Of a stretch of DNA of 64,000 nt, positions 36,540 to 46,858 are shown piece by piece. Made by a program: the position numbers and the translations under genes. The notes under the pieces are model-generated. The model ran no database searches and had not been told where the DNA came from. It worked only from the letters and a program-made list of their open reading frames with translations. The first letter of the stretch is position 1, and the number at the start of each line of letters is the position of its first letter. The DNA comes from Staphylococcus pseudoxylosus (GTDB lineage: Bacteria; Bacillota; Bacilli; Staphylococcales; Staphylococcaceae), in assembly GCF_003697915.1 (NCBI RefSeq), contig NZ_RCVN01000013.1, positions 1-64,000 of the forward strand, in the 5' to 3' direction.

Positions 36540-37205
36540 ATGTCTTATAAAGAAAGTTCATTTTTTAAAGAAATATTAATTAATGAAGTGTTTTATGTAG
36601 CAACGGAAGCAAAGGAATTAATCAGACAAGAAGTAGATGAAAATAACGTCGTATGTACTTGGACTGATAAAGAGACTGCCGAAGCTTACTTGAAAAAGCA
36701 AAAAATTGATTACGATAAAATTAAAAAGATAGATATCGATCGTTTTGTAACTTATGAAATTGATAATGTCTTTAGCGATAACGAACAAGTATTGATGAAC
36801 CCTACTTCTGAGAAAGATGGTGAACTGATACCAATCGCAGAAGCTACGGATGAATTAATGTCTGATTTAGATAATATTCGTTTGAAAGAATTTGTTAAGG
36901 ATGTTGCAAAAGAAGACGCAGTGTTCGGTTTGACAAATAAAAACGTTAAGCAATTCCTTATGATCAGTGATGAATCACATCAAAGACCTAACATCATGCC
37001 TGTATGGAGTATCAAAAATAGAGCTGAGAAGGTAAGAGATGAAGATTTTGAAGAGTGTGACATTATAGAAGTAGAAGGCGAATTATTCGCTGAATGGTTA
37101 GATAACTTACGTGATGATGATAACGCAGTTGCAATCGATTTGAAACCAGGCGTTTTAGGTAGTGTAGTACCTGCACAAAAAGTATTAGATCAACTTCCTT
37201 TTTAA
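36540..37205 (+). CDS. DUF2750-domain protein
   Basis: A 221-residue acidic cytoplasmic protein. The first half (VATEAKELIRQEVDENNVVCTWTDKETAEAYL) is a DUF2750-type repeat and the second half (FGLTNKNVKQFLMISDE...PVWSIKNRAEKVRDEDF) looks like a second copy, so an internal duplication is likely. ATG 36540 is preferred to the overlapping TTG 36537; the ribosome site GAAGGTG is moderate. No function is known. It is monocistronic, closed by the hairpin at 37210. Confidence 0.78.
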   Translation: MSYKESSFFKEILINEVFYVATEAKELIRQEVDENNVVCTWTDKETAEAYLKKQKIDYDKIKKIDIDRFVTYEIDNVFSDNEQVLMNPTSEKDGELIPIAEATDELMSDLDNIRLKEFVKDVAKEDAVFGLTNKNVKQFLMISDESHQRPNIMPVWSIKNRAEKVRDEDFEECDIIEVEGELFAEWLDNLRDDDNAVAIDLKPGVLGSVVPAQKVLDQLPF

Positions 37206-37209
37206 AAAT

Positions 37210-37252
37210 AAAAGGGCTCTAAGACATGAATATATGTCTCGGGGCCCTTTTA
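37210..37252. terminator. Bidirectional terminator between DUF2750 gene and coaW
   Basis: AAAAGGGCTC and GGGGCCCTTTT form the outer stem and AGACATG/TATGTCT the inner one, with A and T runs at both ends. It belongs to the same hairpin type as 23396 and 45121. Confidence 0.85.
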
Positions 37253-37289
37253 ACTTTATAGGTTGTAATTAACTTAAATGAAATTAAGC

Positions 37290-38087
37290 TTATAAATGAA
37301 TAGCGCCTAGAGCACCTGAGAAGGCACCGTGTTCGATATAATACGGTTTAAAGCCTCTTAATACTGTATAGTCTTTAACGACCTCTTTTAATAATTCATT
37401 ATTATGAAATGATGAACCGATATATGCGACGTTTTCTGTGTTATGCTCTCTCGCTACAGTAATAGACATTGTAGTAATAACTTCACCGACGACACCTATA
37501 ACAGAGGCCAATTTATCTGCTTCTGTAAAGTTAGTATCTAAATTATGTAAGACATTACCAAAGTTTGCTGCCGTTAAATCACCAGAGATTGGTGGTTCAC
37601 TATCTTTGTAAATGTGTTTTACTTTCAAGTCAATGATATCCCTATTACCATTTTGAGCAGTATCAGTTAAATTTTTATAGTCTTTGATTCCAGTCAATAA
37701 GTAACCCAGGCCTTGTATCATACCGCCACCTGTGCCAACGCCTCCGACGCGTTGTTGACTGTTTCCATCAGAAAAATGAATAGAAGTACCAGTACCTACA
37801 TTTGTGAAAATGTAGTCATCTAAAAAGTGTCCTTGTTCTTCAAGTAGTATCTCCAACCCTTTAGCAGCAGCATCAAATTCAACAAATATGCGTGCATCAA
37901 AATTTAATTTATCATTTATGAGTGCAGCTTGACCGCCTGTCAAACTAATACTTTCACAGTCTTGTTGGTTCAACCATTTTATGACATCATCGATTTCCGT
38001 TGTTAATCTTGTATTATATTCACGTTTACCGGCATAATCTTGAACAATTTTAATAAGCGTCCCACCAGCATCGATGCCAATTTTCAT
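37290..38087 (-). CDS. coaW: Type II pantothenate kinase
   Basis: Phosphorylates pantothenate, the first step of CoA synthesis. This eukaryote-like kinase is typical of staphylococci and is not inhibited by CoA. The 265 residues carry the acetate-kinase fold phosphate loop [11 protein letters not shown] at the N terminus, the catalytic Glu in [19 protein letters not shown] and [17 protein letters not shown], and [14 protein letters not shown] near the C terminus. The RBS TAGGAGG precedes ATG. It is monocistronic. Confidence 0.96.
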   Translation of the reverse strand: MKIGIDAGGTLIKIVQDYAGKREYNTRLTTEIDDVIKWLNQQDCESISLTGGQAALINDKLNFDARIFVEFDAAAKGLEILLEEQGHFLDDYIFTNVGTGTSIHFSDGNSQQRVGGVGTGGGMIQGLGYLLTGIKDYKNLTDTAQNGNRDIIDLKVKHIYKDSEPPISGDLTAANFGNVLHNLDTNFTEADKLASVIGVVGEVITTMSITVAREHNTENVAYIGSSFHNNELLKEVVKDYTVLRGFKPYYIEHGAFSGALGAIHL

Positions 38088-38388
38088 CTAAAATTCCTCC
38101 TAAAAAATTTCCATTTTAACTAATAGTATAATAAAATTTAAGAAAATCAACTATGAATTTGCGAGAGTACCAATTTCTTCACTTGAAGTAAGCATTATAT
38201 TATAAAAGTAGACATGCAAAAGACACATGCAAATATTTTAATTTTTCAATAGATATTTCGATGGTTAAAATACTAATTAGTAATAGCGCAATGAATAGCT
38301 TTTTAAATTAATTCTAGATTTATAGATTATTTTATGTGCAATAGTGGTATTAATAATTACTACTACGTTTTAAATAGGGGATATTAAA
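38088..38388. other. Intergenic region between coaW and the GNAT gene
   Basis: AT-rich divergent promoter region of 301 bases. On the minus strand a TATACT near 38125 could serve coaW. I see no hairpin, open frame or known operator. Confidence 0.4.
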
Positions 38389-39249
38389 ATGGTGATTAAG
38401 CAAAATTTTGAAAACATTATAGTACAAGAGTTTGAAGAGAAGTATAGACAGGCACTTTATGATTTTAATTTAAATGAGCGTCAACAAATCTATTCTTCTT
38501 TACCGAAAGACGTGTTAGATGATGCAATAAATGATGAGGATAGGATTGCCAATATTGCACTAAATGAAGCAGGAGATGTTGTTGGTTTTTTCGTGCTACA
38601 TCAATATTATCAGCATGAAGGATATGATACACCGAGCCAAGTTATTTATGTTAGGTCTTTATCTGTAAATGAAGATTACCAAGGTTATGGCTACGGCACA
38701 AAGATGATGATGTATTTGCCACAATATGTACAAGATTTATTTCCGAATTTTAACCATTTATATCTTGTGGTTGATGCAGAGAATAAAGGTGCATGGAATG
38801 TATATGAACGTGCAGGTTTTATGCATGCTGCAACGAAAGAAGAAGGGCCAATTGGTAAAGAGCGATTATATTATTTAGATTTGGATTCTAAGCATGTCTC
38901 ATCTTTAAAGTTAAAGCCAAATACAGATGAACAACCCTTTAATATACACATCATAGATTTAATAAAAGATGGCCAAAAAGTGGGCTTTATAGCTATAGAG
39001 AGACATGATGGCCGAATGAATATTTCTAAGATTGAAGTAAATAAGGATAAAAGACACCATGGTATAGCAGAAAGTGCCTTGAGACAATTAGCAACATATG
39101 TCAGAAAGCATTTTAGTGATGTAGCACTTTTGACAATTACACTTTATGGAGAGAATAATGAATTAAAACCATTATGTATAAATAGTAATTTTGTTGAAAT
39201 TGAGGCGGCTGATGACTTTATTGTTTTTGAAAAATATATAAATTATTAA
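38389..39249 (+). CDS. Tandem GNAT-domain acetyltransferase
   Basis: A 286-residue protein with two GNAT folds. The first (about 1-160) is complete, with the acetyl-CoA loop RSLSVNEDYQGYGYGTKMM and the C-terminal NKGAWNVYERAGF. The second (about 175-285) is shorter, with ISKIEVNKDKRHHGIAESALRQL and NNELKPLCINSNF. The acceptor is unknown. ATG follows GGGGATATT. It is monocistronic, 110 bases before rpoE. Confidence 0.82.
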   Translation: MVIKQNFENIIVQEFEEKYRQALYDFNLNERQQIYSSLPKDVLDDAINDEDRIANIALNEAGDVVGFFVLHQYYQHEGYDTPSQVIYVRSLSVNEDYQGYGYGTKMMMYLPQYVQDLFPNFNHLYLVVDAENKGAWNVYERAGFMHAATKEEGPIGKERLYYLDLDSKHVSSLKLKPNTDEQPFNIHIIDLIKDGQKVGFIAIERHDGRMNISKIEVNKDKRHHGIAESALRQLATYVRKHFSDVALLTITLYGENNELKPLCINSNFVEIEAADDFIVFEKYINY

Positions 39250-39358
39250 ATGCGATTGCGAAATCAAGCATTGTCATTTATAATTTACATTTGTTATTAT
39301 TACTTATGATAAACTTAGTACTGATTTGGATAAATGCCTTTGAAAGGAAGAATAAATA

Positions 39359-39916
39359 ATGAGAATTCAAGATTATACAAAAGAAATGGTTGATGAGAAA
39401 TCATTTATCGATATGGCTTACACATTATTAAACGAAAAAAATGATACGATGAATTTATACGATATCATTGATGAATTTAAAGCACTAGGCCACTATGAAG
39501 ATGAAGAAATTGAAGATAGAATTGTTCAATTCTATACGGATTTAAACACAGACGGACGTTTCTTAAACGTTGGAGAAAACATTTGGGGCTTACGTGATTG
39601 GTATTCAGTTGCTGACATTGAAGAAAAAATCGCTCCAACAATTCAAAAATTCGACATCCTAGATGACGATGCGGAAGAAGACAAAAACTTAAAATTACTT
39701 GGTGAAGATGAAACCGAAGACGATGATGATATTCCAGCAGTAACGGATGACCAAGAAACATTAAATGATCCAGAAGATCCAGAAGAAGACGATGTAGATG
39801 AAGATCTTAATGAATCAGATATCGCTATCGATGAAGACGACGAAGATTTTGATGATGAAGAAGATGAAGAAGAAGACGAAGAATTTGAAGAAGATGAAGA
39901 GGATTTTGAAGAATAA
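39359..39916 (+). CDS. rpoE: RNA polymerase delta subunit
   Basis: Firmicute-specific polymerase subunit that speeds core recycling and lowers nonspecific DNA binding. The 185 residues have an N-terminal folded HARE-HTH domain (about 1-90, [20 protein letters not shown] and [15 protein letters not shown]). A highly acidic disordered tail of Asp and Glu (about 97-185) follows. The RBS GAAAGGAAG precedes ATG. It lies directly upstream of pyrG, as in Bacillus and S. aureus. There is no separate terminator; the pyrG attenuator hairpin may end its transcript. Confidence 0.96.
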   Translation: MRIQDYTKEMVDEKSFIDMAYTLLNEKNDTMNLYDIIDEFKALGHYEDEEIEDRIVQFYTDLNTDGRFLNVGENIWGLRDWYSVADIEEKIAPTIQKFDILDDDAEEDKNLKLLGEDETEDDDDIPAVTDDQETLNDPEDPEEDDVDEDLNESDIAIDEDDEDFDDEEDEEEDEEFEEDEEDFEE

Positions 39917-39931
39917 TTCTTCGAGATTTAA

Positions 39932-39959
39932 TTGACTTTTTCCAAGAACATGATAAAAT
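39932..39959 (+). promoter_or_regulatory. pyrG promoter with GGGCTC initiation site
   Basis: TTGACT (39932-39937), a 16-bp spacer and TAAAAT (39954-39959) with extended TGA. Seven bases on, the transcript would begin GGGCTC at 39967, the sequence needed for CTP-sensitive reiterative G addition. Confidence 0.82.
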
Positions 39960-40004
39960 TTTATTCGGGCTCCTTTAAATAGGACGACGTGTATAAATAA
40001 TATA

Positions 40005-40044
40005 CGCTCCCCCTTACAACCATGTGAGAGGGAGCGATTTTTTT
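40005..40044 (+). terminator. pyrG leader attenuator
   Basis: CGCTCCCCCTTAC and GTGAGAGGGAGCG form a strong stem followed by a T run, 38 bases after the predicted transcription start. The CTCCCCC strand is free to pair with a run of G added at the 5' end of the transcript at low CTP, as described for B. subtilis pyrG. Confidence 0.88.
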
Positions 40045-40153
40045 ATTTAAATTACTATATAAGCTTTATAATATTTTTAATTTAGGTGATTGTTTGTAAA
40101 GGCAATTCGTATGTATAAATAATTTGCTATGTAAAAGCTATCTCACAAATTAA

Positions 40154-41842
<1,689 letters not shown>

Positions 41843-41852
41843 TATATAGATT

Positions 41853-41908
41853 TAACGCGATATCAGAAATATAGTGTTTAGCTAATTTCTAAATATCGCG
41901 TTTTTTTA
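41853..41908 (+). terminator. Terminator of pyrG
   Basis: AACGCGATAT and ATATCGCGTT form the outer stem, AGAAAT and ATTTCT the inner one, ending in seven T. Confidence 0.88.
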
Positions 41909-42001
41909 TACTTGTATTAAAATATAAATTTCAAATTGCTGTATTTATATAAAAAATGGTATAAATTATAAGATTTTCACTTTTCAAATAAAAAATGTGA
42001 A

Positions 42002-42058
42002 ATAAAAACGCTTACAATTATATAGAAGAATGCAAAAGTGATATGACTTTGATATAAT
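42002..42058 (+). promoter_or_regulatory. fbaA promoter region with cre-like site
   Basis: ATAAAAACGCTTACA (42002-42016) matches the catabolite-response consensus WTGNAARCGNWWWCA with one mismatch. TATAAT (42053-42058) is the likely -10; the -35 (ATGCAA at 42030-42035) is poor. A cre site upstream of the promoter suits CcpA activation. Confidence 0.55.
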
Positions 42059-42102
42059 TAGATTGTAAAAATATGTGCTTAAAGCACCAAGGAGGAACTT
42101 TC

Positions 42103-42963
42103 ATGCCTTTAGTTTCAATGAAAGAAATGTTAATAGACGCAAAAGAAAATGGTTACGCGGTTGGTCAATACAACTTAAATAACTTAGAATTTACACAAGC
42201 GATTTTAGAAGCTTCTCAAGAAGAGAACGCTCCAGTAATCCTAGGTGTATCTGAAGGTGCTGCTCGTTACATGGGTGGTTTCTACACTGTTGTTAAAATG
42301 GTTGAAGGATTAATGCACGACAAAGAAATTACTATTCCTGTAGCAATTCACTTAGACCACGGTTCAAGCTTTGAAAAATGTAAAGAAGCAATTGATGCTG
42401 GTTTTACTTCAGTAATGATCGATGCTTCTCATGGTTCATTTGAAGATAACGTTGAAATTACTTCAAAAGTTGTTGAATATGCACATGAGCACGGCGTTTC
42501 AGTTGAAGCAGAATTAGGAACTGTTGGCGGACAAGAAGATGATGTTGTTGCTGAAGGCGTTATCTATGCAGACCCTAAAGAGTGTCAAGAACTTGTTGAA
42601 AAAACAGGTATCGATACATTAGCTCCAGCCTTAGGTTCAGTACACGGACCTTATAAAGGTGAACCTAAATTAGGATTCAAAGAAATGGAAGAAATTGGTG
42701 CTTCTACTGGTTTACCATTAGTATTACATGGTGGTACAGGTATCCCAACTAAAGACATCCAAAAAGCAATTCCTTTTGGTACAGCTAAAATCAATGTAAA
42801 CACTGAAAACCAAATTGCTTCTGCTAAAGCTGTTCGTGAAGCGTTAGATAACGACAAAGAAGTTTATGATCCTCGTAAATACTTAGGACCAGCTCGTGAA
42901 GCAATTAAAGCTACAGTTATTGGTAAAATTAAAGAGTTTGGTACATCTAATAAAGCTAAATAA
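42103..42963 (+). CDS. fbaA: Class II fructose-bisphosphate aldolase
   Basis: Glycolytic cleavage of fructose-1,6-bisphosphate. The 286-residue zinc enzyme has [12 protein letters not shown] (zinc His and catalytic region, about 80-91), [13 protein letters not shown] and VLHGGTGIP with the later zinc His. ATG 42103 follows AAGGAGG; an earlier in-frame ATG is upstream of that site. Codons are strongly biased, as in highly expressed genes. It is followed by murZ, the usual firmicute neighbour. Confidence 0.96.
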   Translation: MPLVSMKEMLIDAKENGYAVGQYNLNNLEFTQAILEASQEENAPVILGVSEGAARYMGGFYTVVKMVEGLMHDKEITIPVAIHLDHGSSFEKCKEAIDAGFTSVMIDASHGSFEDNVEITSKVVEYAHEHGVSVEAELGTVGGQEDDVVAEGVIYADPKECQELVEKTGIDTLAPALGSVHGPYKGEPKLGFKEMEEIGASTGLPLVLHGGTGIPTKDIQKAIPFGTAKINVNTENQIASAKAVREALDNDKEVYDPRKYLGPAREAIKATVIGKIKEFGTSNKAK

Positions 42964-43100
42964 TTTAACTATTATATAGCAAAAGTTGACTAGGTTATAA
43001 TTACAATTTGAGCTACGACGAAGTGGCTCTATCATAAGTACTGCAATTGTCTAATTACTAAATAAGCTTTAAACAAGCTTTTAGATATCTAGTCGTTTTC

Positions 43101-43159
43101 TGGGGCGAGAATAAGAAATCAAAATTGAATTTTTGATTTCTGTTTCGTCCCTTTTTTTA
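43101..43159 (+). terminator. Two-tier hairpin terminator after fbaA (GGGGCG-type repeat)
   Basis: GGGGCGAGA with TTTCGTCCC form the lower stem, AGAAATCAAAA with TTTTTGATTTCT the upper one, followed by seven T. The rest of the 42964-43430 gap is AT-rich without a gene. The structure is a near copy of 1781-1835. Confidence 0.82.
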
Positions 43160-43347
43160 TGTTATAATTTGTTAGGCTTTGCAAGCTGATAAATAGAATG
43201 ACAGTGTTTCACATAATTTTTATAAATAAATCTTAAAAAAATGATTTAAATTGCAAAATATTGGGAATTAGAAATTATAGTAAAAAATTATATGCATTAT
43301 GCAGCACTTAATTAAATTTGAAATAGATTTTATGAAACTGTTGTGCT

Positions 43348-43376
43348 TTGCAAACTGTAATCATTTAATTTATAAT
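43348..43376 (+). promoter_or_regulatory. murZ promoter
   Basis: TTGCAA (43348-43353), a 17-bp spacer and TATAAT (43371-43376) lie about 55 bases before the start codon. Confidence 0.72.
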
Positions 43377-43430
43377 GCAAATGATATATTGGAATAGAAT
43401 ATCGATTGAAAGGCAAAGGAGAACAAGCGA

Positions 43431-44690
43431 ATGGCTCAAGAAGTGATTAAAATTAGAGGTGGGCAAACACTTAAAGGTGAAGTGAATAACCACGGTGCTA
43501 AAAATAGTGCAGTAGCAATTATACCAGCAGCGATTTTGGCTGAAGATAAAGTAACAATTGAAGGCCTTCCAGAAATCTCTGATGTAGAAACTTTAGTAAG
43601 TTTACTTGGAGATTTAAACATTGAGACAGAATTAGAAGGTATGACATTACATGTTGATCCTGAAAACATTGAAAATGCACCATTACCAAATAATAAAGTA
43701 GAATCATTACGTGCTTCTTATTATATGATGGGAGCAATGTTAGGGAGATTCAAAAAATGTGTCATTGGTTTACCTGGCGGATGTCCTTTAGGGCCAAGAC
43801 CGATTGATCAACATATTAAAGGATTTAAAGCATTAGGTGCAAAAGTTGATGAATCAAGTAGTACGTCTATGAAGATTGAAGCAGATAGATTGGTCGGCGC
43901 AAATATATTTTTAGACATCGTAAGTGTAGGTGCTACGATTAATATCATGTTGGCAGCAGTACGTGCTGAAGGACATACAGTTATTGAAAATGCTGCGAAA
44001 GAACCAGAAGTGGTTGATGTGGCTAATTTCTTAATGAGCCTTGGAGCTGATATTAAAGGTGCAGGTACAAGTACAATCAAAATTAATGGGGTAGAACGAT
44101 TACATGGTTCACATCATCCAGTGATTCCCGATAGAATTGAAGCAGGTACATATATGTGTATTGCAGCTGCTTGCGGTGAGAATATCAGAATTAATAATAT
44201 TATCCCAACGCATGTAGAACCACTTACAGTTAAACTGAAAGAATTAGGTGTAGACATCCAAGTTGAGGATGACAGCGTACTTATTAGACGTAGCACACCT
44301 TATTCAAGTGTGGATATTAAAACATTAGTATATCCTGGTTTTGCCACTGACTTACAACAACCCATAACACCTTTATTATTTATGGCTGATGGTGTGTCGT
44401 TTGTTACTGAAACGATATATCCAGCTCGTTTTAAGCATGTAGATGAACTGAAAAATATGGGTGCGAATATTTCTGCAGACAATGGTACAGCAACTATAAA
44501 ACCATCGAAATTAACTGGTGCTGATGTTTACGCTAGTGATTTACGTGCTGGTGCTTGTCTTATTGTAGCTGGATTGTTAGCAGAAGGTGTTACAACTATT
44601 TATAATGTGAAACATATATATCGTGGTTACACGAACATCGTAAAAACTCTAAAATCACTTGGTGCAGATATTTGGACTGAAGAAGTTTAA
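43431..44690 (+). CDS. murZ: UDP-N-acetylglucosamine 1-carboxyvinyltransferase 2
   Basis: Second MurA paralogue (murZ or murAB), adding enolpyruvate from PEP to UDP-GlcNAc in the first committed step of peptidoglycan synthesis. The 419 residues contain the conserved Asn in [10 protein letters not shown] and the fosfomycin-reactive Cys in [13 protein letters not shown]. The Cys is intact, so no natural fosfomycin resistance by Cys-to-Asp change. The position after fbaA and near rho marks it as the second paralogue; murA itself normally lies after the atp operon and the DUF1146 gene that begins at the window end. Confidence 0.95.
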   Translation: MAQEVIKIRGGQTLKGEVNNHGAKNSAVAIIPAAILAEDKVTIEGLPEISDVETLVSLLGDLNIETELEGMTLHVDPENIENAPLPNNKVESLRASYYMMGAMLGRFKKCVIGLPGGCPLGPRPIDQHIKGFKALGAKVDESSSTSMKIEADRLVGANIFLDIVSVGATINIMLAAVRAEGHTVIENAAKEPEVVDVANFLMSLGADIKGAGTSTIKINGVERLHGSHHPVIPDRIEAGTYMCIAAACGENIRINNIIPTHVEPLTVKLKELGVDIQVEDDSVLIRRSTPYSSVDIKTLVYPGFATDLQQPITPLLFMADGVSFVTETIYPARFKHVDELKNMGANISADNGTATIKPSKLTGADVYASDLRAGACLIVAGLLAEGVTTIYNVKHIYRGYTNIVKTLKSLGADIWTEEV

Positions 44691-44698
44691 AAAATGTG

Positions 44699-44713
44699 GT
44701 ATACTAAATATAC
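44699..44713 (+). promoter_or_regulatory. QsrR-type operator over the -10 box
   Basis: GTATA-CTAAA-TATAC is an exact match to the GTATAN5TATAC palindrome described for staphylococcal QsrR. It overlaps an extended -10, TGGTATACT (44697-44705), 66 bases before the gene it would autoregulate. Confidence 0.8.
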
Positions 44714-44778
44714 TAAGTAAAAAGTTGTGTATTTAGTGATATGTGTTTTAGAATAAAATCGATAATGAGGTGATAGCC

Positions 44779-45102
44779 ATGGAGGTTTGCCCTTATCTAG
44801 AAGAAACCTTTAAAATCGTAGGTAGAAGCTGGAACGGTCTTATTATTAATTATTTATCTAGATGTACGGAAAAATCTGCGCACTTTTCAGATATGAAGCG
44901 TGATTTGAAGACGATAACACCACGTGCACTTAGTATAAAATTAACTGACCTTACGGAATGGGGACTAGTAGAGAAAAATGTAGTATCTACAAGCCCAATG
45001 AATATTTTGTATCAGCTTACAGATAAAGGTGATGCTTTAGCGGCAGCGTTAGTACCAATGGAAGAATGGGCACAAGAGTATATTGAACTTGAAAACAAGT
45101 AA
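44779..45102 (+). CDS. qsrR: Quinone-sensing HxlR-family repressor, QsrR-like
   Basis: A 107-residue MarR/DUF24 (HxlR) winged-helix regulator. Cys4 (MEVCPYLEE) is the conserved reactive cysteine of redox-sensing HxlR proteins, and Cys29 lies in LSRCTEKSAHF. S. aureus QsrR, as I recall it, has a further Cys three residues after this one; here that place is Lys32. The recognition helix is ITPRALSIKLTDL. ATG 44779 is chosen because GAGGTGAT precedes it; GTG 44770 lies inside that site. The QsrR operator upstream supports self-regulation. An aldehyde dehydrogenase follows but has its own leader and a terminator between. Confidence 0.8.
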   Translation: MEVCPYLEETFKIVGRSWNGLIINYLSRCTEKSAHFSDMKRDLKTITPRALSIKLTDLTEWGLVEKNVVSTSPMNILYQLTDKGDALAAALVPMEEWAQEYIELENK

Positions 45103-45120
45103 CTCAATACCTTGTACAAT

Positions 45121-45160
45121 CGAGTCTGAGACGTCAATATGATGTTTTAGGCTCTTTTTT
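45121..45160 (+). terminator. Terminator of qsrR-like gene
   Basis: GAGTCTGAGACGTC and GATGTTTTAGGCTC form an imperfect stem followed by seven T. It is related to the hairpins at 23396 and 37210. Confidence 0.72.
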
Positions 45161-45251
45161 TATGTATTAGTAGCTGTGAGCAGTTATGTTTAAAAATACA
45201 AAATATCGGTTAGAATATAATTATCAACATAACTTAAGGAGTGAATATATA

Positions 45252-46679
45252 ATGAGAAATTTCACTAAACAATATATCAACGGTGAATGGATTGAAAGTG
45301 CAAGTGGAGAAACAATAGAAGTTATCAATCCTGCAACAGAAGAAGTAGCGGGTACAATCGCGAAAGGTAACAAAGAAGATGTTGATAAAGCAGTGGATGC
45401 AGCAGAAAATGTATATTTTGAATTTAGACACAGTTCTGTTCAAGAAAGAAAAGAACTATTAGATAAAATTGTTCAAGAGTATAAAAATAGAAAAGAAGAT
45501 CTTGTAGAAGCTATTACGGATGAACTAGGTGCGCCATTAGACGTATCGGAAAATGTCCATTATCAAATGGGGTTAGATCACTTTGAGGCAGCACGTGATG
45601 CATTAGATAATTTTGAATTTGAGGAGCGCCGCGGTGATGACTTAGTTGTCAAAGAAGCCATTGGTGTAGCTGGTTTAATCACACCTTGGAACTTCCCTAC
45701 AAACCAAACATCACTTAAATTATCAGCGGCATTTGCAGCAGGAAGTCCAGTTGTTTTAAAACCATCAGAAGAGACTCCGTTTGCAGCAATTATTTTAGCT
45801 GAAATTTTTGATAAAGTAGGTGTGCCAAAAGGTGTATTTAACTTAGTCAATGGTGATGGTCAAGGCGTAGGAAATCCTTTAAGTGAACATCCTAAAGTTA
45901 GAATGATGTCATTTACTGGTTCTGGTCCAACAGGTTCAAGCATTATGAAAAAAGCTGCAGATGATTTCAAAAAAGTATCACTTGAACTAGGCGGTAAATC
46001 ACCATACATTATCCTAGATGATGTAGATATAGATGAAGCAGCAAGTGCAGCAACTGGTAAAGTTGTGACAAATACTGGTCAAGTATGTACAGCAGGTACT
46101 AGAACACTCGTACCTGAAAGCATAAAAGAAGATTTCTTAACAGCTGTAAAAGAGAAGTTTAGCCAGGTTAAAGTAGGAGACCCACGTGCAGAAGGCACTG
46201 AGGTAGGACCTATCATTAGTAAAAAACAATTTGACCAAGTTCAATCATACATTGATAAAGGTATTGAAGAAGGTGCAGAATTATTTTACGGTGGACCAGG
46301 TAAGCCAGAAGGTCTGGAAAAAGGATATTTTGCACGCCCAACAATCTTTAACAATGTAGATAATGATATGGTAATCGCTAGAGAAGAAATATTTGGACCT
46401 GTGATGTCTATTATCACTTATAATGATGTAGATGAAGCTATTAAAATTGCAAATGATACAGAATACGGTTTAGCAGCATATGTATATGGTGAGGACCAAG
46501 ACACGTTGCACAAAGTAGCGCGTTCATTAGAAGCAGGTACAGTTGAAATTAATGAAGCAGGACGCAAACCAGATTTACCATTCGGTGGCTATAAACAATC
46601 AGGTATTGGCCGTGAATGGGGAGACTATGGTATTGAAGAATTCCTAGAAGTTAAATCTATTGCAGGTTACTATAAATAA
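45252..46679 (+). CDS. aldA: Aldehyde dehydrogenase family protein
   Basis: NAD(P)-dependent oxidation of an aldehyde. The 475 residues carry [25 protein letters not shown] (cofactor loop), ELGGKSP with the general-base Glu, [13 protein letters not shown] with the nucleophilic Cys near residue 280, and [14 protein letters not shown] 45252 follows TAAGGAGTG; the longer in-frame start at 45186 is before that site. The natural substrate is not readable. It is monocistronic with a terminator just after. Confidence 0.9.
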   Translation: MRNFTKQYINGEWIESASGETIEVINPATEEVAGTIAKGNKEDVDKAVDAAENVYFEFRHSSVQERKELLDKIVQEYKNRKEDLVEAITDELGAPLDVSENVHYQMGLDHFEAARDALDNFEFEERRGDDLVVKEAIGVAGLITPWNFPTNQTSLKLSAAFAAGSPVVLKPSEETPFAAIILAEIFDKVGVPKGVFNLVNGDGQGVGNPLSEHPKVRMMSFTGSGPTGSSIMKKAADDFKKVSLELGGKSPYIILDDVDIDEAASAATGKVVTNTGQVCTAGTRTLVPESIKEDFLTAVKEKFSQVKVGDPRAEGTEVGPIISKKQFDQVQSYIDKGIEEGAELFYGGPGKPEGLEKGYFARPTIFNNVDNDMVIAREEIFGPVMSIITYNDVDEAIKIANDTEYGLAAYVYGEDQDTLHKVARSLEAGTVEINEAGRKPDLPFGGYKQSGIGREWGDYGIEEFLEVKSIAGYYK

Positions 46680-46702
46680 TAAATTTTAATAGTTTAATTA
46701 TT

Positions 46703-46738
46703 AGAAGATGGGGCATACATTTATGCTTCATCTTTTTT
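46703..46738 (+). terminator. Terminator of aldehyde dehydrogenase gene
   Basis: AGAAGATGGGGCATA and TATGCTTCATCTTTT form a stem with one mismatch around a 4-base loop, ending in T. Confidence 0.82.
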
Positions 46739-46764
46739 CTGATTTTTAGAAATTGAAATACGTT

Positions 46765-46793
46765 TTGTAATTAAAAAGGAAATTTGCTATAGT
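46765..46793 (+). promoter_or_regulatory. rho promoter
   Basis: TTGTAA (46765-46770), a 17-bp spacer and TATAGT (46788-46793) with extended TGC. About 60 bases of leader precede rho, with a small GTAGC/GTTAC-type hairpin near 46803. Confidence 0.6.
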
Positions 46794-46858
46794 TATAAAA
46801 GTAAGTAGCGTAGTTACTACGTTATTTAAAAACTTATTTATGAAATGGGTGCAAGATA

